Positions 33,974 through 43,038 of a stretch of DNA of 64,000 nt are shown in pieces. Numbering within the stretch: the stretch's first letter is position 1; the number at the start of each line of letters is the position of its first letter. The translations under genes and the position numbers were made by a program. This DNA comes from Insolitispirillum peregrinum (GTDB lineage Bacteria; Pseudomonadota; Alphaproteobacteria; Rhodospirillales; Rhodospirillaceae), in NCBI RefSeq assembly GCF_042665255.1, contig NZ_JBHTCD010000024.1; one strand, written 5' to 3'. Below the pieces are notes generated by a model that was given only the letters and a program-made list of their open reading frames with translations, searched no databases and had not been told where the DNA came from.

Positions 33974-35909
33974 GGTGCTGATCCACTTCGCTGGTCCATT
34001 GCCATGCGCCATTGTCGGCCATGAATTTGGCAATCAATGCCGGGGCCAGATCAAAGCCGGTGCTGTTGTCGGGGCGGCACAGAGCGAGCAATTGCCTGAT
34101 TTCCGCTTCAATATCCTGAGGATCATCGCCATAACGGCCACGTTGCCTTTCGGCGCGCAGCAATGCCAGAATCTGCTCCCGGTCCAGCGGGATCGCAGGG
34201 TTGCAGAACAGCTTGCCCATCAACGCTTTCAGGTTGTGAATCAGCGAGGCTGACCGTTCATCGTCCCGGGCAAAACTGTCGGCAAGGTTTTGGAGAGAGT
34301 TGGCTGGGTCCTCTGGCCATTTACTGACCCAGCGCGCCGTTTCTCCCGATGGTTTGAGGACTGCCATCGCCAGAGCATTGCGGCCCGCCTTGACTTTGGC
34401 CCAATCGTTCAGCAATGCCATTGACAGGTCCAGAACGGTTCCGAGGGCAATCTTGTAATGGGCGAAAACCAGCCCCCCGGACAGGGTGGTGCCTTCAGGC
34501 ATGGCCTCTGCGTAGGCTCTTCGCAGACTGTCGGCTGTCGCCAAAGCGCGATGCAGGGGCAGGAAGGCCAGAACGTCATCGCCCCCGGCATAGATGGGCA
34601 ATCCATCCTGTGCGTGGACAATGTCGACAGCACGGGCCGTAAACGTCGTCAGGCCCTCGCTGATTGCGGCCTTGTGGCCGTCCTTGATCAGTTTCCCCAG
34701 ACTGTCCCCATCCATTCGCAGCAAGGCATGGAACGGTGATGCGGTCGCAAATTTCTGCTGGCGCCGTCCACCGGGAAAGAGGGGGGTGCTTTGCAGTGTC
34801 TGGCCGATGGTCTTTTGCAGGCTTTGCAGGGCCGCGCCCAGTGCTGTGAAATCGCGGGTGTTGCCCAGTTCCCTTGCGCGGCGTTCCAGTCCGTCAGCAA
34901 AAAACAGTGTACCGTCAAAATTGAGCAAGGGTTGCACGTCGGGGTCGTGGGCCTGTTGATTTTGACGCGTATCTGCTTCTGCCAAAAGGAGGCAGGCATC
35001 CTCATCAATGTCCCTGACGGCCTTGGCGTATTGCGTCAGGGCATCTTTCACCTGGGGGTCTGTACTTTTTTCTGCATACCGCAACCAGGGCAGGGCGGCC
35101 ATGAAGGCTGTGGACGGGTACTTGCGCAGAGCTTTCATGATTTGCCCGCCACGGGGTGTTGGCTGCCAGCCAATCAGCCGCTCCAGGTCTGTCGGTGGCA
35201 GCATGATAAACAGCCGTTTTACCAGCGCGATGGCGCACAGCCGCTCACTCGGGCCCAACTCCAGGCTGCGGAGCATTGGGCGATTATATATCTTTTGTGC
35301 AATGCCGCGCTGGACCTGTGCCCAGAAGTCCTGCTGGCGTTGCCGTTCCCCGCGCGCGCGGACGTAGCCGGATAGTTCCTGATAGTCTCCCATGATGGTG
35401 CAGTGATCCCCCCCTTGATCGGGGCGGGGCAGAGCGGGAAACCGCCAATGGCTGCGGGTCACCGCGGCGTCAGGGGAGCCGTAGCTCCAGCTGAGCGACC
35501 AGAAATGGTCGATCTGCCCGCGCCAGATCGGGTGCTCTGCAGGGATGAGGGGAAGAAAATGCTCCCGGACGGCCTCTGCCAGCGCTCGCCATGATGTTTC
35601 TACCGCATCGGCAGCCGCCTTGGCGAGTACCTGCGCCTGATCTGCATCAGTGACCTTGACGGCGAAGACATTTGGCAGGGTGGCGACGACGGGGCCGTCA
35701 CCTCCGTCGCGCAGTGCCTTCCACATCGGGTCATTTCCCAGAATGGGGGTATCGATTTCGCCCCCGGCATTGGTCACAGCCTGCATTGCCTTGGCTGACA
35801 GCCAGGCCAACAGAAAAGACCCGGCCCAAATGTCGCGGGTTCGTCGGCCTTGGCGAATAAAACTTTGCACCGGGCCGAGCTTTAGTGTCAGGAGGTCTGT
35901 CTCGCTCAT
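33966..35909 (-). CDS. cmr2: type III-B CRISPR Cas10 (Cmr2), GGDD cyclase, no HD domain
   Basis: 647 aa, short for Cas10. It begins directly with the first Palm region (LKLGPVQSFIRQGRRTRDIW then AGSFLLAWLSAKAM); the N-terminal HD nuclease domain of many Cas10 proteins is absent. The second Palm has RMDGDSLGKLIKDG and the intact GGDD loop at 442-445 (IYAGGDDVLAFLP), so synthesis of cyclic oligoadenylate is expected. A CARF-type effector would normally respond; none is visible in the window. ATGA overlap with cmr1. Confidence 0.9.
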   Translation of the reverse strand: MSETDLLTLKLGPVQSFIRQGRRTRDIWAGSFLLAWLSAKAMQAVTNAGGEIDTPILGNDPMWKALRDGGDGPVVATLPNVFAVKVTDADQAQVLAKAAADAVETSWRALAEAVREHFLPLIPAEHPIWRGQIDHFWSLSWSYGSPDAAVTRSHWRFPALPRPDQGGDHCTIMGDYQELSGYVRARGERQRQQDFWAQVQRGIAQKIYNRPMLRSLELGPSERLCAIALVKRLFIMLPPTDLERLIGWQPTPRGGQIMKALRKYPSTAFMAALPWLRYAEKSTDPQVKDALTQYAKAVRDIDEDACLLLAEADTRQNQQAHDPDVQPLLNFDGTLFFADGLERRARELGNTRDFTALGAALQSLQKTIGQTLQSTPLFPGGRRQQKFATASPFHALLRMDGDSLGKLIKDGHKAAISEGLTTFTARAVDIVHAQDGLPIYAGGDDVLAFLPLHRALATADSLRRAYAEAMPEGTTLSGGLVFAHYKIALGTVLDLSMALLNDWAKVKAGRNALAMAVLKPSGETARWVSKWPEDPANSLQNLADSFARDDERSASLIHNLKALMGKLFCNPAIPLDREQILALLRAERQRGRYGDDPQDIEAEIRQLLALCRPDNSTGFDLAPALIAKFMADNGAWQWTSEVDQHHE

Positions 35910-37228
35910 GGGAACACGCTGATTTTATCGGGGAAATAAGAGGAATGGTTCGGATTCGCTGGTGTTGAGTCCAGAAAATTGGTCAGAACATCCCAGTTCG
36001 GGGTGTAATCTCTGCGGTCATTCAGGATCGAGACATTTGCTTTATCTGTGGGTAGAAATCTTGCGGTAAACAAAATGGAAACACCAATGAACCAGTCTGA
36101 AGCCAGTTGGTGAACATGCAAAAACAGCGGACTGGCGCGGCGGTCCTTCCCAGCCTCTGATGGTTTAACGCCTAAAGTTTTTCTATTATTTTTTTCATAT
36201 ATTTTTCCATAGTTGTGTGGGAGGCCGAAAATAGAGCGTGCGGGGACATAATTTTTGTATGGTCCTGTTGAATGGTTATAATTTTTATTTTGATATGTTT
36301 TTGACCAGTCATGATCTTTTCTGAACTTTTTCTCACTGGGCTTGCCATTGACCTTCCCATTTTTCCCCCAGGAGCGGTAACGCTGCATGGCTCGTCCCAT
36401 TTCATCGAGCACACGCATCGCGTCGTTGGTGTCGGGTATCAGAATATCGATGCGGCTGCGCTGGCTAAAGGCGCTATAGGGCGGTTCATCCGCTGACAAC
36501 GGGGACGGGAGCAGGTCGAGAATGGCTGCCTTGTAGGATTCCGGCGTATCCGCGCGCTTAAATTCCTGCGTTCTACCGCTGAGCTTGTGCAGCCGCAGGC
36601 TGCCCCAACCACGCCGGGCACGGCTACCCAAGCCCCCCAAAAGCCCATAGAGATGCAGCGCCTTTTCAAACAGGGAAACTGCGGTGTCAAAGTCCTGTTT
36701 TAGTGTTGCCGACAGGCTGGTCGGGTGGGTGATGCGAAACTTGACCCGGAAGCCTTGCCCGGATTCCAGGCAGGGGCGCAACAACTGCCCTGCTTTTCTG
36801 TTTTTCTGTTGGTTGTCGAAAGCCTCCATCAGCCCATAACCAAGGTAGTACGCGCCATGAGCTTTGCTCGCGCCCAATATCGCATCTTTCTCATTTTTTT
36901 TCAGCGAACCCAGACCCGGACGCGGACACGGCTCAATGCAGATCGACAGGGCTGATTGCCGACTGTTTTTCTGGCTACCGGCAAAGCCGAACAGCAAGGT
37001 CTCTATCTCGTGGATGCGGGCCAACTTCACCTTTACCGAAGGCTCGTCCGGGGTGGCGATACCTGACCATGCCAACGCACGCCACCAGAACCGCAAGGCT
37101 CCTCGCAGGCTGCTGGCCCGTAGTTCGACCTGTTGCTGGTCGGCACCAGCCAGAAAAAGGGGGGTTACAATGGCAAAAAGAGCATCCCATTCGAGGGGAT
37201 AGGGATCCTTGATTGTATTGCTATCCAT
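35906..37228 (-). CDS. cmr1: type III-B CRISPR RAMP protein Cmr1
   Basis: 440 aa. Starts MDSNTIKDPYPLEWDAL, then FAIVTPLFLAGADQQQVELR and SSLRGALRFWWRAL, the Cmr1 hallmark. GLGSRARRGWGSLRL is the glycine-rich loop of the first RAMP domain. The coding stretch at about 36160-36310 is much richer in A and T than the rest and encodes a Lys/Asn/Tyr-rich loop, possibly a lineage-specific insertion. Start at 37228 leaves a 95-bp gap after cas6. Confidence 0.88.
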   Translation of the reverse strand: MDSNTIKDPYPLEWDALFAIVTPLFLAGADQQQVELRASSLRGALRFWWRALAWSGIATPDEPSVKVKLARIHEIETLLFGFAGSQKNSRQSALSICIEPCPRPGLGSLKKNEKDAILGASKAHGAYYLGYGLMEAFDNQQKNRKAGQLLRPCLESGQGFRVKFRITHPTSLSATLKQDFDTAVSLFEKALHLYGLLGGLGSRARRGWGSLRLHKLSGRTQEFKRADTPESYKAAILDLLPSPLSADEPPYSAFSQRSRIDILIPDTNDAMRVLDEMGRAMQRYRSWGKNGKVNGKPSEKKFRKDHDWSKTYQNKNYNHSTGPYKNYVPARSIFGLPHNYGKIYEKNNRKTLGVKPSEAGKDRRASPLFLHVHQLASDWFIGVSILFTARFLPTDKANVSILNDRRDYTPNWDVLTNFLDSTPANPNHSSYFPDKISVFP

Positions 37229-37323
37229 GATGCTCGAACCGCCGTTATTTATATGCAACGGGCAATCATGGATTGTTTTTTGCGTGTTGCCAACAGAACT
37301 TATCGCCTGAGGGCGTCCGAACC

Positions 37324-38274
37324 TTATTCCCCCAGTGGCTCCAGCCGATAGCGCCCCAGCCCCTGGGCGGCGTGGCTGCCTGCGTGGCACGACTGCCCAG
37401 CCAGCAACAACGGCCAGAACGGGGCCAGATCGCCTGCGATGACCATCGGGCCGACCAGTCCGTCCATCTGGATCGGGGTATTGCCCTGTCGGCGCGACCA
37501 GCGTTGCCAGCTGACCATCTGTAAATGCCCACTGTCGATGCTCAGGCTGGCGGCCCGGGCGCGCAGGTCGTCCCGGTCGATGGTCACCGCACAGTCCAGC
37601 CAGCGGGCCATGCCGCACACCCGGCTGCTCAGGCTGGAAAACAGCGAGGTGATGTCGCTGTGCACCACACCACCCCGGCGCAGGTTGAGCGGGGTGACAA
37701 AGCGCAGAATGGCGGCAGGGGGGACTTCGGGCTGGGGCAGGTGCTCGCGGACGGTCAGGCGGCGGTCGATCGGTTCCAGTGCCGCCTGTAGCCCGTCGGG
37801 CATACCGATCCCGTTGCGCAGGCCCTGAGTCCAGGCTTCGGCGGCGTTTTCCAGCCAGTCGGTGGCAAAGCCGAACAGGGTCAGGCGCAGGGCAACCGTT
37901 CCGTCAGGGCCGGGATCGACGGCGATGGTATAGGGCTTGGGGAATTCCAGTCCACCCCGTGGCGGACGTTCGCGGAACAGTGGGTCATAGGGACAGGGCG
38001 GCGACCACGGGCAGGGTTCCCCCCGCTGGGCGGGCAGCGAGGCCATGCGCAACAACTGCTGCCCCCAGGCACCGCGCAGCCTGCCGGGCAGGGCAAAGTC
38101 CTTCGCCAGATCGGCGGCGGTCCAGCCGCGCGGCGGCTGGCACAGGGTCACAACATCGGCATGGAACCACGAGGCCAGCAGCTCGTCCATGGTCACCGCG
38201 TCGGTGGGGGTGGCCAGACGGTCAAGAACCGGATCGGGGAGGGTGGGAGTCTGGTGGGCGGGCGTGTCGCGCAT
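37324..38274 (-). CDS. cas6: CRISPR pre-crRNA processing endoribonuclease Cas6
   Basis: 316 aa. RAMP-type Cas6 with the C-terminal glycine-rich loop AAQGLGRYRLEPL and the central LRFVTPLNLRRGG typical of the Cas6 C-terminal domain. First gene of the operon in transcription order. Its presence means the host must hold, or have held, a matching CRISPR array elsewhere, because none lies in this window. Cutting residues cannot be assigned with confidence by eye. Confidence 0.82.
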   Translation of the reverse strand: MRDTPAHQTPTLPDPVLDRLATPTDAVTMDELLASWFHADVVTLCQPPRGWTAADLAKDFALPGRLRGAWGQQLLRMASLPAQRGEPCPWSPPCPYDPLFRERPPRGGLEFPKPYTIAVDPGPDGTVALRLTLFGFATDWLENAAEAWTQGLRNGIGMPDGLQAALEPIDRRLTVREHLPQPEVPPAAILRFVTPLNLRRGGVVHSDITSLFSSLSSRVCGMARWLDCAVTIDRDDLRARAASLSIDSGHLQMVSWQRWSRRQGNTPIQMDGLVGPMVIAGDLAPFWPLLLAGQSCHAGSHAAQGLGRYRLEPLGE

Positions 38275-38495
38275 AACGATTTTACTTCATATGGGTACGT
38301 GCATGACGGGTGTCACCGCAAACTATGCCACAGCAGGAAGCCCGAGGCGACGGTGAAAATACGCCAGCCCGGTATACAGACGCTCCTGTCTGCTTGTCCC
38401 TTTTGAGCGTTGATATTTTCCGCCAGCTTGTCGGTCCGTTATGCGTATCACATTCACGACAGGGTTATTGGGTATGGGTCTCTTCTGGAGGGAAA

Positions 38496-40634
38496 ATGGA
38501 CGTCCTTATTTTCGGGATGCTGCGGTCCGGCACGACGATGCTGACCAATTTGTTGACCAACGCCCCGGAACAAATCGTTTTGATCGAGCCCGGCATTACC
38601 CGTGGCGATATGGGATTGCACGTTAAAAAGCAAATCGAACGGCTGGGACCGACCTGTTCCGATCAGGAATGGCTGGCGGTCGGCAATCCGCTGAAACGCT
38701 TTCAGCGCCATGCGGAGCCGCATCTTCAGGGGGCCAAATGGGGGGTGAAGGAAGTCAATCCCTACGGCATCCCCGAATTGCTGCAAAAATATCCTCCGCG
38801 CAAGGTGTTGCTGGTGGTCCGCGACATCCGCGACATCGTTGCCAGTGCGGTGGAAAAAGACGAGCGTCTGAACAGCAACATCAGCGATGACTGGATCCTG
38901 AAGCGGGCGCGGGATACCTATGACTGCCTGTTGATGCTGGAACGGACCATTCCGTCTTTCATGCTGCGGGTTCTGCATTACGAACGTTTTGTGCAGGATG
39001 CCGACTATCGGCAGGAACTGTCTTACTGGGTGGGCTTTTCCTTCTCGGGCAATCTGGCGCAGCGGCTGGACATTTATGGCCGCGACTACGAAGCCCAACG
39101 GCACGACAGCACCATCGGTGCCCGCAGCCTGCGCCGCTATCAAAAGCCGGGCAGCGAACGGCAGGCGGCGATTGTCGGGACCGCCGCCCGTCTGATGAGC
39201 GATTATCAGGCGCATTACGGTTATGGCGGTGACGATGCCGACCAGACCGTCGCGCCGCAGGATGCCGGGCCGGATGCCTTTCTGACCCAGTTCGGCTTGC
39301 GGGCCACCTATACCGACGATGGCCGGGAAACGCGGGTGGTCGGCTTTGTCGGCAACGATGCCTTGGCCGGGCAGTCGGCGCGCTCGGTCCGTGGCACGCT
39401 GCCCTCTGGCGGGACCGGTAAATACCGGGTCGTCTGCTTTCACACCACCGACGACCTTTATGCATCGCGCGCGGCCAACCTGATTGCCAGCCTGAACACA
39501 TACGGCATTGATCACAGGGTGGTGCCGGTCGAGGTTTCTGATTCGTGGGAGGCCACCTGCAGCCGCAAGGCAGCCTTTGTGCGCGAACAGTGGGAACAGA
39601 GCGACGTGCCGGTGGTCTGGCTGGATGCCGATGCCACCGTCGAGGCTGAACCGTCGTTGTTTGCCGCGCTCGATTGCGACTTTGCGGTGCATAAGGTCAG
39701 GGACTGGGAACTGGCCTCGGGCACGCTGTATTTCGGCAAGACCGGGCTTGCGCGCGCACTGCTGGACCAGTGGGTCACGCGCTGCAACGCCGACCCACGG
39801 GGCTGGGACCAGAACCACCTGCAATCGGCCTGGTGCGATATCAGCGCGACACGCCCGTTGCGTACCATCTGGCTCCCCCGACCCTATCTGCAAATCTTTG
39901 ATGCCCCGCGCCGCAAGTCGGAAACGCCGGTGATCCTGCACTGGCAGGCCTCGCGCGACCTGACCGGCGAGAAGACCAAGGCCACCCCGCTGGAGCTGAC
40001 CGAACAGGGCAAGGAGCAACGGCGGGCCAACCACCTGTGGCGGTCCACCGAAGACCTGTACTGGATCAACAATGGCAGCCGGACCGAGGACCTGACGCAG
40101 CCCTATGCCTTCTCCGAGGGCTTTGATGTCGGCGGCGCGCTGGCCGCAGCCATCAACGGCGCCTTTCCGGTGCTGGAGGTCGGCTGTGGCAATGGGCGGA
40201 TTGCCTCGCTGTTCGAGCCGGACGCCTATCAAGGGGTGGATATCGCTCCGGCAGCGATCAGGGAGGCCCGTAGCCGCTTGCCGGGCCATGATTTCCGTCT
40301 GATTGATGACGGCTTTGCCTATCCTGCGGCGGGATGTGTGCTGTTTTATGAGGCGCTGCAGCATCTGGACGGCGCCGAAGCGGTCAAGGTGCTGGAAACC
40401 GCCTGCGCCAGTGCCAACCGGGTGGTGATCGCCGAAGTGATGGATTCCCGCTGGCGGCGGGGCGGTCTGCCTGCCTTCTTCAACCGCGACCCCGAGCTGT
40501 ACATTCTGGCGATGCAGAGCTTTGGCTTCCGGCTGGTGAATGCGGCGAAATATACCCACGCCCGCTACGACAGCCTGCAATGGCGCAATGGCTGTGACTC
40601 CCGGACCAGCTTTTTGACCTTTGACCGGGGGTAA
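38496..40634 (+). CDS. fused sulfotransferase - glycosyltransferase-like - SAM methyltransferase
   Basis: 712 aa. Start at 38496 follows GGAGGGAAA; upstream frame is not coding-like. Part 1 (about 1-230) is a PAPS-dependent sulfotransferase fold: FGMLRSGTTMLTNLL is the phosphosulfate loop and RDIRDIVASAV the 3'-phosphate region. Part 2 (about 308-480) is nucleotide-sugar-transferase-like: CFHTTDDLYASRAANLIASL and VVWLDADATVEAEPSLF with a DxD-like motif. Part 3 (about 555-712) is a class I methyltransferase: VLEVGCGNGRIASLF, YQGVDIAPAAIREAR. No signal peptide, so cytoplasmic. Probably decorates a polysaccharide or glycan; substrate unknown. Confidence 0.75.
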   Translation: MDVLIFGMLRSGTTMLTNLLTNAPEQIVLIEPGITRGDMGLHVKKQIERLGPTCSDQEWLAVGNPLKRFQRHAEPHLQGAKWGVKEVNPYGIPELLQKYPPRKVLLVVRDIRDIVASAVEKDERLNSNISDDWILKRARDTYDCLLMLERTIPSFMLRVLHYERFVQDADYRQELSYWVGFSFSGNLAQRLDIYGRDYEAQRHDSTIGARSLRRYQKPGSERQAAIVGTAARLMSDYQAHYGYGGDDADQTVAPQDAGPDAFLTQFGLRATYTDDGRETRVVGFVGNDALAGQSARSVRGTLPSGGTGKYRVVCFHTTDDLYASRAANLIASLNTYGIDHRVVPVEVSDSWEATCSRKAAFVREQWEQSDVPVVWLDADATVEAEPSLFAALDCDFAVHKVRDWELASGTLYFGKTGLARALLDQWVTRCNADPRGWDQNHLQSAWCDISATRPLRTIWLPRPYLQIFDAPRRKSETPVILHWQASRDLTGEKTKATPLELTEQGKEQRRANHLWRSTEDLYWINNGSRTEDLTQPYAFSEGFDVGGALAAAINGAFPVLEVGCGNGRIASLFEPDAYQGVDIAPAAIREARSRLPGHDFRLIDDGFAYPAAGCVLFYEALQHLDGAEAVKVLETACASANRVVIAEVMDSRWRRGGLPAFFNRDPELYILAMQSFGFRLVNAAKYTHARYDSLQWRNGCDSRTSFLTFDRG

Positions 40635-40650
40635 CGAGAACTGCAGGAGG

Positions 40651-42858
40651 TCAGAACAACAGCCGGACCGCCTCCTTGCGCTCGGCGGCGGTCAGCGTGC
40701 GGTTGCCGGAGGTCGTCGGGCCATATCCCAGCAGGTAATCAACGGCGCGATAGCCTTTGGTGTCGGCCTGACAGGGGTCGGCTCCGGCTTCCAGCAGCCT
40801 TTTGATGGTGGTGAGCGACCCTGATGTTGCGGCATACATCAGCGCTGTGCGGGCATCATGGCCAATGTGCAGGGGCACGAAGTCGGAAGGATCGAGAGGC
40901 TCCTGCGTGATGGCATTGACCTGCGCATGCCGTTGCAGCAACAGCCTGAGGCTGTCTTGCTGGTCGAGTTGGGCGGCAACCATCAGTGGCGTTTTGCCAA
41001 AGCTGTTGCCCTGTTCGACATTACCCCCCTGAGCCAGCAGGGCGGCGAGGGCGGCGGGATGGCCGACCGCCACATGCAGCAGCGGGTCAAGCGGCGCTGT
41101 TGCCCCGCAGGCCAGTACCTCGGGGGCTTCTCCCTGATCAGGCAGGGCGAGGGCGGCCTTGATGCTTGCCATCGGGGCCTTGTGGAGCAGCAGAGCGCGG
41201 ACGGACTGCCGGGGCACCGCCTCGCCGCAGGTGGCGCCATAGGCCAGATTGAACAACCCGATCTTCGCGGCCTCTTCGGCCTCCTGTTGCGACAGGCCGT
41301 GGCGGAGGGCGTAGGCGGTAAGCGCCTGATGGGCCTTTTGGTACAGGCGGCGGATCGTCTGGCTGGTCTGGTAGGCGGTGATGCCGGTCATCGCCCATGT
41401 TTGATAGGGGTAAGCCATCGCCGGACGATCGGACGTCAGCAGGCCGCGCGGGTCAACGCGCAGACGGTCAATCTGCCATGATTGCCGCTTCAATGCGCCG
41501 AAAACCGCGCTGCCCTGCATGGTGTCGATGAAATTGCCGTCGGCCTTGGTGGTGGCCCGGATGTAGTCTTCCACAATCATGTCGGGGAAAACGGTGATTT
41601 CACCCGGCCCCGAGGCGCATCCCGAGTTGGGAAGGGCGTCATCCTTTCTGCTGCCATAGTAACTTCTGGTTGCCTCCAGCAATGCCGGGCGGGCCAGCAG
41701 GACGCCGCAGGGGATGGTATAGGCACCGGCAATCCCTTGCACCGACACCTGACGCAGGAACGGGACGAGCGAGGCATCACTGCCGTCATAGGGGTCTAGC
41801 TGTTCGTTATCCTGATCACCTGCACGGGCCTGATCGAGCAGCGGAGCCAGCAGCGCAGCAATCTCGGCGGTTCCGGTGGCCGAGACCGGGCGAAAGGCGT
41901 GCAGGGCCAGGGCATAGTCCAGCCGCCCGTCTGTACCCTGCTCTGCGGCCTTTTTCAGGATGGGCCAGGATGTCGCCGGGGAGGCTGGCAGCGTGATCAT
42001 GGCCTGTTCCCTCGCGGCGTGCTGTTCATCGACCTTTGTGGGGAGAAGCGGGGCCGCAGGTTTCGTCTCGGGGGGCGTAAAAAGCCGGTAGGGAACAAAG
42101 CCGTCCGGCTGCCGGGCCTGAGCCTCCAGCCGGTCAAAGTCGGTTTCCCGGCTTGGGCAGGACAGCAGTGGGCCTGCCAGATCCTTCATCCCGCTCGCCA
42201 CCTGCGCAAAGGCGGCGCTGCGCTGGATGATTGTCCGGCAGGGCAGGCGCAGCCAGCTATCGTTGATCGGGTTATCGTCGTAAGGGGTTATGAACGGCAT
42301 CAACCGGCTGGACAGGTTGATGCCGCTGTAGCCTTCGTCAAGTTCGAGGATCAGCAGGGCATCAACCCGCCGCAAACCGGCGACCAGACGCTGCAAGGCC
42401 AGCGGCGAGGCGGCCGCTTTGGTCAGGGCGTCAAAGTATTCAGCCTGTGGCGGGGAGGATGTGGTGTTGCCGTGGGACACGCTGGCTTGCCAGTGGGCCA
42501 ACCGTTTGCCTGTTGTCCCGTTGATGTCGGCCAGCGCGGCATCCATGCCCTTGATGTCGTCGCGCAGGAACGCGGCATAGGCATCGACAATCCGCTCCAT
42601 GGCGTCAGCCTGCCGGCCTGCGGGCAGGGCCCAGCGTGGCTGGCCGACCGCCACCCGTTCCATGTCCGACTGGATGCGCGCCAGTGTGATGCGGGAATTG
42701 TCAAAGCCGCCCGGCCAGCTTTGCCCGGTGGGGGCGGGGTTGGCTGGGGTGGAGGGGATCAGTGCTGCGGCTATCGCATTGTCTTGCACAAAAAGGATAC
42801 TCAGGACCGCCAGCAGACTGCCACCCCAACTGATTTTTCTGAAAACGCCTGCCATCAT
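40651..42858 (-). CDS. secreted or periplasmic ankyrin-repeat protein
   Basis: 735 aa. N-terminal hydrophobic signal sequence (ISWGGSLLAVLSILFVQ then AIAAA). Residues 50-560 have no family that I recognise. The C-terminal 130 residues hold three to four ankyrin repeats (HPAALAALLAQGGNVEQ, GKTPLMVAAQLDQQDSLRLL, RTALMYAATSGSLTTIKRLL, GADPCQADTKGYRAVDYLL). Cysteines in the middle could form disulfides, in keeping with an envelope location. Start at 42858 has GGGGAT upstream; an adjacent ATG is equally possible. Confidence 0.75.
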   Translation of the reverse strand: MMAGVFRKISWGGSLLAVLSILFVQDNAIAAALIPSTPANPAPTGQSWPGGFDNSRITLARIQSDMERVAVGQPRWALPAGRQADAMERIVDAYAAFLRDDIKGMDAALADINGTTGKRLAHWQASVSHGNTTSSPPQAEYFDALTKAAASPLALQRLVAGLRRVDALLILELDEGYSGINLSSRLMPFITPYDDNPINDSWLRLPCRTIIQRSAAFAQVASGMKDLAGPLLSCPSRETDFDRLEAQARQPDGFVPYRLFTPPETKPAAPLLPTKVDEQHAAREQAMITLPASPATSWPILKKAAEQGTDGRLDYALALHAFRPVSATGTAEIAALLAPLLDQARAGDQDNEQLDPYDGSDASLVPFLRQVSVQGIAGAYTIPCGVLLARPALLEATRSYYGSRKDDALPNSGCASGPGEITVFPDMIVEDYIRATTKADGNFIDTMQGSAVFGALKRQSWQIDRLRVDPRGLLTSDRPAMAYPYQTWAMTGITAYQTSQTIRRLYQKAHQALTAYALRHGLSQQEAEEAAKIGLFNLAYGATCGEAVPRQSVRALLLHKAPMASIKAALALPDQGEAPEVLACGATAPLDPLLHVAVGHPAALAALLAQGGNVEQGNSFGKTPLMVAAQLDQQDSLRLLLQRHAQVNAITQEPLDPSDFVPLHIGHDARTALMYAATSGSLTTIKRLLEAGADPCQADTKGYRAVDYLLGYGPTTSGNRTLTAAERKEAVRLLF

Positions 42859-43038
42859 GATCCCCGCCAATGCCGTTTGGCCCGTTTTTCTGGCAAGTGG
42901 ATTTAAGAATCAAGGAATGACTGTGGGTTGTTACTGTTTTCTGTCAGCATGCCCCGCCTATCCCCGCGTGGGATAACTGGCGGGACTGGCCGCCTTGTGG
43001 CATAACGGGCGCCTCGTGCCACAGGAAGCCAGTGACCC

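Noticed and set aside
38275..38495. Gap upstream of cas6 checked for a CRISPR leader and repeats.
   Set aside because: No repeated unit of 25-40 bases is present; only ordinary promoter-like sequence is seen.
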